Below are positions 56,293 through 64,000 of a stretch of 64,000 bases of DNA, piece after piece. Within the stretch, counting starts at the first letter, position 1; each line of letters opens with the position of its first letter. This stretch comes from Bin87 sp965220055 (GTDB lineage: Bacteria; Chloroflexota; Dehalococcoidia; Lucifugimonadales; UBA3495), in contig CBDCPE010000004.1 of the NCBI GenBank assembly GCA_965220055.1, forward strand, positions 1,736,001-1,800,000, given 5' to 3'. The notes under the pieces are model-generated. The model saw only the letters and a list, made by a program, of their open reading frames with translations. It was not told the origin of the DNA and ran no database searches. Both the position numbers and the translations under genes were made by a program.

Positions 56293-57736
56293 CTTTGTAC
56301 AATCAAGCGGCATAGGCTAGCGTGTCGAGCATCCTGCGGTACAAGAGGCGCGGGACTTTTATCGATTCGTGCTCGCGCTCGGACGGCATAAAAGTACCCT
56401 GCTGCACCCAGAGGTGTCGTCTGACCAGGGCGATGGCGTCGGCGAAGGAAGGGCTGGTCTTGTCATACCATGCCGTGGTGCGCGGAGCCATGCCACCCTG
56501 CTGACCGATCAGGATATCCGCCGCCAGCGTCACCACGCTGAACAAGCCAAAGAGCGCGGGGGTGGTCCGCGCGATGGCTCGTTCCGACCACTGGCGCTGG
56601 GTTTCCATGCCCAGGTGAGCCCGCAGCTCCTCAAAGGTCACCTCGACCTGCCACCGCAGCAGATACCACTGCAATATCCGCAGCGGTTCCGCCGCGACGT
56701 CGGTGCATAGCAAGGCATAGGGCCCGCGGCGCTCCGCCAGGTATCTGACGACGACCCAACGTATGGGAAGGCGCGGCGGCCCGCCGTGGTACCACAGCGC
56801 CACGCCCGAAGCGAGCTCGACCATGGTGGTACTGCCGTCGGAACCGGTGGCGCGGTAGGGGGTCCATTGGGTAGCGGGATCGTCCAGTACCGCAGTGGGA
56901 TTGGGCAGTCGCGCTCCGACCACCCGGGGCCGCCCGATCTGGCCGGGCCGCCGCGCTGGCGCGGGCTGGTGCAGGGACGCATCCTTGCGCAGTTTGGTGA
57001 CGACGACAACGGGCTTCGACATGCCCTGGCAATGCCGCAGGAACTCCCGCTTGGCGTAGCCGCCATCGGCCACCACCACCAGGTCCCGGTCCGGCAGCCA
57101 CCGGCGCCGGCAGACCAGCATCTGCTGGGCGTAGTCGGTGACCGTCTTGTGCCGGCGGCCTTTGCGTCGGTCATAGCGGGCCGACACCACCAGCGCGGTC
57201 AAAAACGGCAGCGCCCAGTGTCGACCCGCCCATCCGATACGCGTCAGCAACATCAGGCTCACCCATTGCAGTCCGGGAGTCATCACCACCTGGTCGTCGG
57301 TGGAGCGTACGGGATCCCGGTACCGCCCCTTGGCCGCAATCTTCCGGCCCCAGCGTCGGTCCACCGTCTCGTCAATGCCGAACACCAACGGCTCGGTGGA
57401 CGAACCAAGGCGCCCGGCCACCAGCAGCAACAGCACCCGGCTCAGTCGCAGTGGCGACCACTGGGCGCGGTTGAGCACGTGGTGATAGATGGCGAAGTCG
57501 CCGTGCTGCCCAATCCCCAGGATGTTGAGGGCGGAGGACACGGTGCGCTTGCCGGGAGACAGGATCGCTCCTACCGCCAGGAGTTGAGCCTTGCGCCAGG
57601 TCCTGGGGTCAAACAGGTGCTCAAAGGGCAGCAGCAGGGTTACTATGACTGCGGGCAGGGTAGGCATGCTCGACCTCTTGTAGTGATTTGGTCGAGCTTA
57701 CCCTGTTCTTATAATTCTGCTAGCTTTTGTACAAAG
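56293..57736 (-). mobile_element. IS4/IS701-superfamily element, intact
   Basis: The 1444-bp element has ends CTTTGTACAA at both sides (56293-56302; complement at 57727-57736) with more similarity inward (AAGC). No target duplication was recognised. Its right end abuts the truncated MmeI-like copy 2. Confidence 0.7.
56303..57667 (-). CDS. DDE transposase, IS4/IS701 superfamily
   Basis: The 454-residue transposase is uninterrupted. Catalytic residues are in VFGIDETVDRRWGRKI, VVVADGGYAKREFL and LRWQVEVTFEELRAHLGMET. The N-terminus (PFEHLFDPRTWRKAQLLAVGAILSPGKRTV) is typical of this group. It is likely active. Confidence 0.85.
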   Translation of the reverse strand: MPTLPAVIVTLLLPFEHLFDPRTWRKAQLLAVGAILSPGKRTVSSALNILGIGQHGDFAIYHHVLNRAQWSPLRLSRVLLLLVAGRLGSSTEPLVFGIDETVDRRWGRKIAAKGRYRDPVRSTDDQVVMTPGLQWVSLMLLTRIGWAGRHWALPFLTALVVSARYDRRKGRRHKTVTDYAQQMLVCRRRWLPDRDLVVVADGGYAKREFLRHCQGMSKPVVVVTKLRKDASLHQPAPARRPGQIGRPRVVGARLPNPTAVLDDPATQWTPYRATGSDGSTTMVELASGVALWYHGGPPRLPIRWVVVRYLAERRGPYALLCTDVAAEPLRILQWYLLRWQVEVTFEELRAHLGMETQRQWSERAIARTTPALFGLFSVVTLAADILIGQQGGMAPRTTAWYDKTSPSFADAIALVRRHLWVQQGTFMPSEREHESIKVPRLLYRRMLDTLAYAA

Positions 57737-59879
57737 TCGAGGGCGCGGTTCGACCGGGCGATACGGGGCCTGTTCGCGCAGATGGGAACGGGCGGGTTTG
57801 CCGGCGTGGACGAGATCGCGCACTTCAACGGGAACCTGTTCAACACCCTGGATACAGTGGAGTTGAGCACCGTCGCGCTGCAACGGCTGGGTGAGGCGAG
57901 CGGAACGGGCGGGACATCGAGCCGTCGATCTTCGGGGCGCTGTTCGAGCGCGTGCTGGACGATTCGAAAAGGGCGCAGACGGGAGCGCACTACACGGGGG
58001 CCGACGACATTGAACTGGTGTGGAGCCCGTCGTGATGACGCCCCTGCGCCGGGAGTGGGAGAAGGCACGGGCCGAGATCGACGGGCTGCTGGAGGAGGGA
58101 CGAGATTCCCACGCTGGGCTCGCAATGACAGATGGGGCCGGGCGAGATTGCCGCGCTGCGCTCGCAATTACAGTGGAGGAGGGGGCGCGGGCGCGGCTGG
58201 AGGCGTTCCGGGAGCGGTTGGCGTCAGTGCGGGTGCTGGACCCGGCCTGCGGCAGCGGGAACTTCCTGTACATCGCGCTGCGGTTGCTGCTGGACCTGGA
58301 ACGGGAGGTGATCGACTTCGCGGCGGTGCGGGGGTGGCACGGCCTGACGCCCACAGTGCAGCCGGACCAGATGCTGGGGTTGGAGATCAACCACTACGCG
58401 GCGGAGCTGGCGCGGACGGCGTTGTGGATTGGCTACATTCAGTGGCACCAGAGCAACGGGTTTCCGTACACGCAGCGGCCCATACTGACGCCGCTGGACA
58501 CGATACGGCAGACCGACGCGATACTGGACCTGACGGACCCGGACGAACCGCAGGAACCGGAATGGCCGGCGGCGGAGTTCATCGTGGGGAACCCACCGTT
58601 CTTGAGAGGCAAGCTGCTGCGCAAGGGGTTGAGCGACGATTACATTGACGTGCTGTTCAGCCAGTACGACAAACGGGTGCCGGCCGAAGCGGACCTGGTG
58701 TGTTACTGGTTTGAAAAAGCCCGCGACGCGATTGCGACGGGAAAGTCCCAACGGGCGGGACTGCTGGCGACGCAGGGAATACGTGGCGGCGCAAACCGTC
58801 GGGTGTTGCAACGAATTCGGGAAACGGGCGACATCTTCGGGGCGTGGTCGGACCAACCATGGGTGCTGGAAGGTGCGGCGGTTCACATCTCGATAGTCGG
58901 GTTTGACGACGGGTCCGACACAGACCGGGAACTGAACGGGCAGCCGGTTGAGTACATCAACGCCAACCTGACGGTGGGAGCGGATCTGACCGAAGCCAAA
59001 CGACTGAAAGAAAACCTTGGAATTGCCTTTATGGGCGACACCAAGGGCGGGCCGTTTGACATTCCCGATGACCTGGCACAGAAAATGCTCAAAAGCGCAA
59101 ACCCTCACGGGCGGAGCAACTCGGAGGTAGTCCGGCCGTGGGTGAACGGCAAGGACATAACCGACCGTTCGCGAGGGATGTGGATAATTGATTTCGGCGA
59201 TATGACAGCCGAGCAGGCGGCGCATTACGAAGCACCGTTTGAATACGTCAATTCCCACGTGAAACCAACACGCATAGATAACCGCAGGCCATTATATGCC
59301 AAGAATTGGTGGTGGCATATGGAGCCGCGGCCAGGAATGCGAAAAGCCTTAAACGGTTTGGAACGGTATATCGCTACACCCAGGGTGTCGCAACATCGAT
59401 TGTTCGCGTGGACAACGGAAATCACGCTCTGCGACAGCGCGATCATCACAATTGCTAATCGGAGCGATTACACATTTGGGGTTTTGCACTCACGTTTTCA
59501 CGAGCTTTGGGCTTTGGCAATGGGTACGCAGTTGGAGACGCGCCCCCGCTATACACCGACGACGTGCTTTGAGACGTTTCCGTTTCCGCGTCCCGACGAT
59601 GGGCATCGGGAAGCGATTGGCGCGGCGGCGGCGGAGTTGAACGCGCTGCGGGAGGGCTGGCTGAATCCGCATGGGGTCAGCGCGGCGGAGCTGCGGAAAC
59701 GGACGCTGACGAATCTGTACAACGCACGGCCGACGTGGCTGGATAACATCCACGCCCGGCTGGACGCGGCGGTTGCCAACGCCTACGGATGGCCGGCAGA
59801 CCTAGCGGACGGGGAAATCGAAGAGCGTCTGCTGGCACTGAACCTAGAACGGGCCGCGGTAGAAAGAGCCACTGCGTAA
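57737..59879 (+). pseudogene. MmeI-like type IIG enzyme, copy 2 (5'-truncated, frameshifted)
   Basis: The remaining part corresponds to residues from about 222 of copy 1 to the end. Short deletions near 57905 and 58020 shift the frame (LGEA to DIEPSIFG; DIELV to EPVVMTPLRR). From 58020 on it is an open 619-codon frame with motif I DPACGSGN, motif IV NPPF and the recognition domain. It differs from copy 1 in the recognition part, so the ancestor had its own specificity. The nuclease domain was lost to the IS end at 57736. A 42-bp direct repeat is inserted in frame at 58101-58184. Confidence 0.85.
58101..58184 (+). repeat. Two 42-bp direct repeats inside the methylase frame
   Basis: Two in-phase units start CGAGATTCCC and CGAGATTGCC and each contain an inverted pair around GCTGCGCTCGCAAT. 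They add 28 residues (RDSHAGLAMTDGAG and RDCRAALAITVEEG) absent from copy 1. The unit looks like a dispersed palindromic repeat that spread into a gene. Confidence 0.6.
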
Positions 59880-60103
59880 CGGCAGGCTGAACAGCCACGG
59901 CTCACAACGGATTGCGGCTCATAACCACCTGCGGGCCAGACCGGCACACCCTCAGAAATTAAGGAACATCGCATGGTACGCATAACAGAAGAGGAATTCG
60001 CGGACCATCTCCCTCCGTGCCCGAATTTGATGAGAAACGGCGGTAGCGCGGCCGCCGGGCCGGCCCGTAGACTCGGGGACACCCCGGTCCGGAGAGGCCC
60101 GCC

Positions 60104-60720
60104 ATGCCCGTCCGTCGAGAACATCCCTACATCTGGGCCACTTAGCTACCCAGACTCCTGACCGGCGAGAAATCGTGCGAATGGGCCGTCTGGTTCAAGG
60201 CCCATTACCAGGATTGGGCCAGAACCCCGTCCGAGTTCAACCAAGCCCAGTGGATGCTGGACCACACCGCGCTCCTGAACGAGCAAAAAGGCCAGTGGGA
60301 AACACGAGGCCACGACGTGTACGTCGAAGGACAGAACAGCTTCCGCTTGCGAGGGCAATCAGCGACGCTGGCAGGCAAACCCGACCTCGTAGTCGTCCGG
60401 AACAAGGACGCCCTGATCGTCGACGTCAAAACTGGCCGGCAACAGGCGTGGCACGTCGTGCAGATCATGGCCTACCTTATCCAAGCGTCCACCCAAACGG
60501 GCCCGGCCAGTCGTGACCACCTTGGTGCGCACCATCTACAAGCAACTCTATACCGAGGAAGTCTGCGCTCACGCCAACCGAGTGGTGGCTCAATTTCGAA
60601 AGCACTTCCCGCTAACCACCCACATACCATCAGACACCTGTTACGAAGTCATGGCTTTTACCGCCTTCCCGGTCTCCCACTGTCAGCAGCTTCGGTCAAA
60701 AATCCCTTGAAGCGACTAAA
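60104..60720 (+). pseudogene. PD-(D/E)XK nuclease-like gene, nonsense and frameshift
   Basis: From ATG at 60104 (MPVRREHPYIWAT) a TAG occurs at codon 14 (60143-60145), probably from TGG (Trp). The frame then reads a Cas4/RecB-like nuclease core with Glu in MLDHTALLNEQ, LAGKPDLVVV (Asp) and ALIVDVKTGRQQ (D-x-K), followed by QIMAYLIQ. Near 60510 the frame shifts (continuing as TTLVRTIYKQLYTEEV). It was probably a DNA-processing enzyme of the island. Confidence 0.6.
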
Positions 60721-60724
60721 CTAG

Positions 60725-60890
60725 CGGATCCGCTGCCGCACCTACGTGGTGGGCATCTTCCCCAACCCGGCCGCCCGTCGTCCGGTGGATGCGGCGCTGG
60801 CAGAACCACGCGACGACAGAGCAGAAGGGCGCAGCCATGTCACCGTCGCCTATTACATCGACACCGAGACCGTACCGCAGCCGGTCATCA
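60725..60890 (+). pseudogene. IS256-family transposase fragment
   Basis: The frame RIRCRTYVVGIFPNPAARRP resembles the VVGIFPN motif near the C-terminus of IS256 transposases. Only about 50 residues are left. Confidence 0.55.
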
Positions 60891-61007
60891 GTGGCATTTG
60901 CCCGCGCGTTTCAGGCATTGCTACGAACAGCCGACACAACCGGTTATAATGACACCCAACCCACGTACTGATCCGCTAGGGCGGAGTGATCCAAAAAGGT
61001 CTGCGTC

Positions 61008-61376
61008 ATGACAACACAAGGCGGACAAAGCAGCGGTCCAGACATTGACGGTTCCAGCGCCGTGCACGGCGTCAACCCAACAGGGCAACCTGCTCCGCAG
61101 TCGTCGCCCCACGACGTGAAACACCCAAGCGGCAAGAAGGACTGGACCCAGTTTATCCTTTACGCGATAGCGGCCGTCGCCGCAATAGGCTTGGTTACAA
61201 CGCTGGTGGGCGTGTTTCTGGTCAAGAACGACACCGTCACAGTGGCCGGAGCCCTCACGGTCAGTGCATCGGCAAGCGCTTGGATTGTGGGCGCGATCAC
61301 GGTATTGATCGGCTTAATCGCGCGGCGGTTCAAATCTGATCCCGGCGAACCTCCGCAACGATCGCACAGAGGATGA
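61008..61376 (+). CDS. Small membrane protein
   Basis: This 122-residue protein (MTTQGGQSSGPDIDGSSAVH) has a polar N-terminal 45 residues and two membrane helices (about 46-70 and 78-106). The C-terminus is basic and cytoplasmic. It overlaps the end of the converging small membrane gene by 47 bases. No family was recognised. Confidence 0.5.
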   Translation: MTTQGGQSSGPDIDGSSAVHGVNPTGQPAPQSSPHDVKHPSGKKDWTQFILYAIAAVAAIGLVTTLVGVFLVKNDTVTVAGALTVSASASAWIVGAITVLIGLIARRFKSDPGEPPQRSHRG

Positions 61377-61509
61377 TTGCCACGAGTGCTGCAGAAGCTA
61401 TCACGAATAGCCCTATAACCACGCGCCTCGTGAAGGTCGTGTCAGGCGAGTCTTGGGGGAACAGGAATGTGATACCCACCACCGCAACTAATACCGCGAT
61501 CACAACTAA

Positions 61510-62378
61510 GAGGGCGTCTAAAAAGGTTGAAATTGGGGTAGCGATACAGAGGCATGATAAAGGCGTTGGTCGTAACTTAGGGGTATGAAACGACCAGCGT
61601 ATCCCAGCGACCTCAGCGGGCAACTGCTCGAGCCCCTGTTACCACCCCCCAAACCGGGCGGCCGGCCGATTACGTACCCCCGGCGGGAGATCGTCCGCCA
61701 TCCGCTACGTGCTCCGCACTGGATGCTGCCCCATGACCTGCCGCCGTGGCGCATCGTCTTCCATTACTTTCGCACCTGGCGTCGTGATGGCACCTGGCAA
61801 CGGGCACATGACACCCTGCACGCCATGGTGCGCCAGGCCCAGGGTCGCCAGGCCAGTCCCAGCGCGGCCATCATCGATATCCAACATCATCGACCGCCAA
61901 TCGGTGAAGACCAGTGAAAAAGGGGGCCCAGAGGCTACGACGCTGGCCAGAAGGTGAAGGGCCGCAAACGCCACATCGTGGTGGATACCCTGGGGCTGCC
62001 GCTGGCGGTGGCAGCGCATCCGGCCGATATACAGGACCGGGACGGCGCCCGGTTGGTGCTGGCCCGACTGCTGGGGCGGTTCCCTCGACTACAGGTGATC
62101 TGGGCTGATGGGGCCTACGGCGGCAAATTGGTAGAGTGGGTCAGGACGGTGTGCGGCTGGACCCTGGAGTTGGTGCGGCGCCCAGCACAGCAGCATACCT
62201 TTCAGGTCCTGCCCCGGCGGTGGGTCGTGGAACGCACCTCTGGTTGGCTGAACCTGCAACGGCGGTTGAGCAAGGACTACGCAGCATTGTGTGAAACCAC
62301 CGAAACCTGGATTTACATCGCAATGACCGGCCTCACCCTGCGCAGACTGGCCCGCCTTCCCCATTTTTAGACACCCTC
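61510..62378 (+). mobile_element. IS5-family element with TAA duplication
   Basis: The 869-bp element has ends GAGGG(C/T)GTCTAAAAA and a TAA on each side (61507-61509, 62379-62381). Confidence 0.8.
61585..62370 (+). pseudogene. IS5-family transposase, two frameshifts
   Basis: The first part (61585-61880) reads MKRPAYPSDLSGQLLEPLLP and HYFRTWRRDGTWQRAHDTLH. The middle (SVKTSEKGG) and last part (GYDAGQKVKGRKRHIVVDTL, WADGAYGG, RRWVVERTSGWLNLQRRLSKDYA) lie in different frames. Catalytic residues are present but not in one frame. Confidence 0.75.
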
Positions 62379-62579
62379 TAAGACTAATGTTCCCAGGATC
62401 ACCCAGTTGCGAACCGTCTGAGTGCCCCAAGGCACCAATCCGATGAGAAGATTAACGAAGGCTGATAGGAAAGGCGGCATAACCAATCGCCAGCACTGAA
62501 CTCAATCCCACAGGACCGCCCCAGAGGAATCCTACGACAGACAAAAACGCTTCAGAGACTGTATTCTACACGACAAGTC

Positions 62580-63230
62580 TCAGACTGGCGTCACGTCAAG
62601 AGCCTCCGTGGCGGATGACTGCGTCACGCGGACCGACAAGATAATCGCCAGCACTGATTGCATCGCAGCCCTAAACCCGGATCCACCGAAGAGAGGGGCG
62701 CTGGCGTTGACACAAGGGCTGAGGGGTAAAGGAGGGCGAACGATCCAGGCCTGATTCCAATAGATGGGGATGAGGACTGCGTGAGATAGCCACACAGACC
62801 CGACGATGGCGGCCCGCAGTGGCGGCGCTGGGCGAGATTGCCACGGCGGCATGCAACAAGAGACCCTCGCGGACCGAGCTGGCGCGAGTTGGGAGGACGT
62901 TGGGTCAGTTGCAGACCGGCAGTCAGGCTGGGCACCGCCTGTCTCCAGCTGCCATCGACTATGGTGATCTTGCCCGCCGCCGCCTCTCGCGAGCTGTCAA
63001 CATCCCCTTGGCGTAGCTGTCTCGACCCGCACCCGCCCGCATCCGGCGGGATCAGGGCACTGCAGCCATCAACCACGCTTCTCATCCCCTGCGCCACCAG
63101 CCCACTCGCATCCCTTCGGTGGATTCGGGCTTACCCTTCAGCGCCCCAATACTCATCTCTCCCCAACACTCGTCTCTTCCGTGGATTGGGGTTAAAACTA
63201 GCATATTCGTACCGAAACATTGGGTTTTGA
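62580..63230. other. IS1380-derived non-coding remnants
   Basis: Bases 62680-62850, read on the minus strand, match the 3' end of the IS1380 remnant at 13649-13806 (AATCTCGCCCAGC, ATCTATTGG). CTTCGGTGGATTCGGGCTTA at 63109 and CCGTGGATTGGGGTTA at 63180 are further element ends. No intact gene is present. Confidence 0.5.
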
Positions 63231-63303
63231 CTAAGGGGTGTCGTCAAAATGGTGAGAGGGTGGTAGATTGCTGGAAATAGGGAGAGTGTGGAAGGTGGGG
63301 AGT

Positions 63304-63817
63304 ATGACGGCAGCGCACCGCCGCCATGACATGACCGCTGCCGTTTGGCAGCGGCTGAGGCCGCATCTGCCCGCGGGAGAGGGCAAGCGAGGCCGGCCGG
63401 CCCATGACAACCGGCAGTTATCGACGCTGTGTGCTGGATTCTGCGCACCGGCGCTCCTTGGCGCGATTTGCCCTCGGACTACGGAGACTGGAAGAACACT
63501 CACCGCCGCTTCTGCCGCTGGCGAGACCGCGGCGAATGGGCCAAGTTGCTGGAGGAAGTGATTGACGACCCCGATTATGAGTGGCTGATGATAGACGCCA
63601 GCTATATCAAGGCCCATCCCCACAGCGCTGGGGCCCGTGGTGGCAACCAAGCCATAGGCCGCACAAAAGGGGGCTGAACAGCAAGCTGCACTTGGCGGTG
63701 GACTCCCACGGTATGCCGGTGAGGCTGATGGTAACCGCAGGCACGACGGCCGATTGTACCCAGGCACTGCCCCTGATGGAAGGCATTGCAGCGGAGGTAA
63801 CTGTTCAGAGTTGGTGA
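63304..63817 (+). pseudogene. IS5-family transposase, degraded
   Basis: Three frames in succession encode an IS5 transposase: MTAAHRRHDMTAAVWQRLRP, then CWILRTGAPWRDLPSDYGDW through MIDASYIKAHPHSAGARGG, then LNSKLHLAVDSHGMPVRLMV to TQALPLMEGIAAE. The C-terminal third is missing. Confidence 0.75.
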
Positions 63818-63885
63818 GGCGAATTGGCGGAACTTGGTGTGCGGGTGGCTGGCGCTGAGGGTGGTGGTTATGTCATATAACTGGG

Positions 63886-64000
63886 ATGGATACCGAAATC
63901 GATCTCAGGACTGCCGACCGGGATGTTCTGATTGGCATCATCGTCCGACAGCAGGCCATCATTGAGCGGCTGGAGAAATGCATTGCCCAGTTGGAAGGGC
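63886..64000 (+). CDS. IS66-family transposase, N-terminal part (runs off the window)
   Basis: The frame starting MDTEIDLRTADRDVLIGIIV continues to the window edge with a leucine-zipper-like helix (RQQAIIERLEKCIAQLEG), as at the N-terminus of IS66 TnpC. Too little is present for certainty. Confidence 0.5.
   Translation, partial: MDTEIDLRTADRDVLIGIIVRQQAIIERLEKCIAQLEG

Larger units (their letters stand above)
61330..62480 (-). pseudogene. Small membrane protein split by an IS5 insertion
   Basis: Removing the IS5 element and one TAA duplication joins 62480-62382 and 61509-61330 into one frame (MPPFLSAFVNLLIGLVPWGT, then TLVLVVIAVLVAVVGITFLF, ending EVRRDQI). The product would have about 92 residues and two to three membrane helices. 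It converges on the membrane protein at 61008-61376. Confidence 0.6.

Noticed and set aside
56786..58648. A 620-residue plus-strand protein
   Set aside because: The first 310 residues are antisense to the IS4-like transposase, and the rest is a mixture of frames of the MmeI-like pseudogene.

Overview
The window looks like an accessory region of a high-GC bacterial chromosome, most likely Chloroflexota. That assignment is an inference from family content: a Chloroflexi-style pentapeptide-repeat protein, HTH/TPR transmembrane proteins, an Uma2 nuclease, a Pnkp/Hen1 RNA-repair pair and cadherin-like surface fragments. No rRNA or tRNA gene and no CRISPR array was recognised. Many genes are broken by frameshifts, nonsense codons or insertion sequences (IS), and at least ten IS families or remnants are present, so this is a decaying, transposon-rich genomic island.

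Region 1 (1-11.5 kb) is the most chromosome-like. It holds a partial pentapeptide-repeat protein, a von Willebrand A lipoprotein, an HTH-membrane-TPR protein split by one amber codon, an aldo/keto reductase, the translationally coupled hen1-pnkp RNA-repair operon, a Tn3-type terminal repeat beside a resolvase pseudogene, and a peroxiredoxin whose peroxidatic cysteine position is an in-frame UGA followed by a SECIS-like hairpin. The last is the best candidate for an overlooked functional gene.

Region 2 (11.6-22.1 kb) has two almost identical 1208-bp IS630 elements in inverted orientation around an IS1380 remnant, a DUF2207 membrane protein and one half of an MmeI-like type IIG restriction-modification gene. 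That gene is split at a single CTAG by three stacked elements (IS701, IS630, IS5). Joining the halves restores a 916-residue frame. A second, 5'-truncated relative lies at 57.7-59.9 kb next to another IS.

Region 3 (22.4-39.9 kb) resembles a defence or stress island. It has a PIN/antitoxin pair, an Uma2 nuclease, and a tightly overlapping five-gene operon (31.6 to 26.1 kb, minus strand) of a coiled-coil protein, an ATPase-like protein without a visible P-loop, a DUF2791/BrxD-like ATPase, an unknown protein and a SNF2 helicase. A Tn3-derived miniature element interrupts a NurA-like fragment. DUF5677, DUF4268, AlbA_2 (Schlafen) and DUF2971 genes follow, two of the promoters here sharing a dyad-plus-TATAAT arrangement.

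Region 4 (40-49 kb) looks like a decayed integrative element. It has an integrase N-terminal fragment, a primase/helicase-like protein without a Walker A motif, a solitary Cas6e-like protein with a zinc-binding-like N-terminal extension, and a duplicated two-gene cassette (small CxxC protein plus ASCH-domain protein; a third degraded ASCH copy lies at 54.2 kb). A 15-bp tandem repeat precedes one cassette. Toxin-antitoxin modules follow, one behind a perfect 43-bp palindrome.

Region 5 (49-64 kb) holds a large helicase broken by a frameshift and an IS110 element, a small PD-(D/E)XK nuclease, another PIN/RHH pair, a frameshifted M28 peptidase lipoprotein, an intact IS4-like element, the second MmeI-like pseudogene, and a 3' end made almost entirely of IS5, IS256, IS1380 and IS66 fragments.
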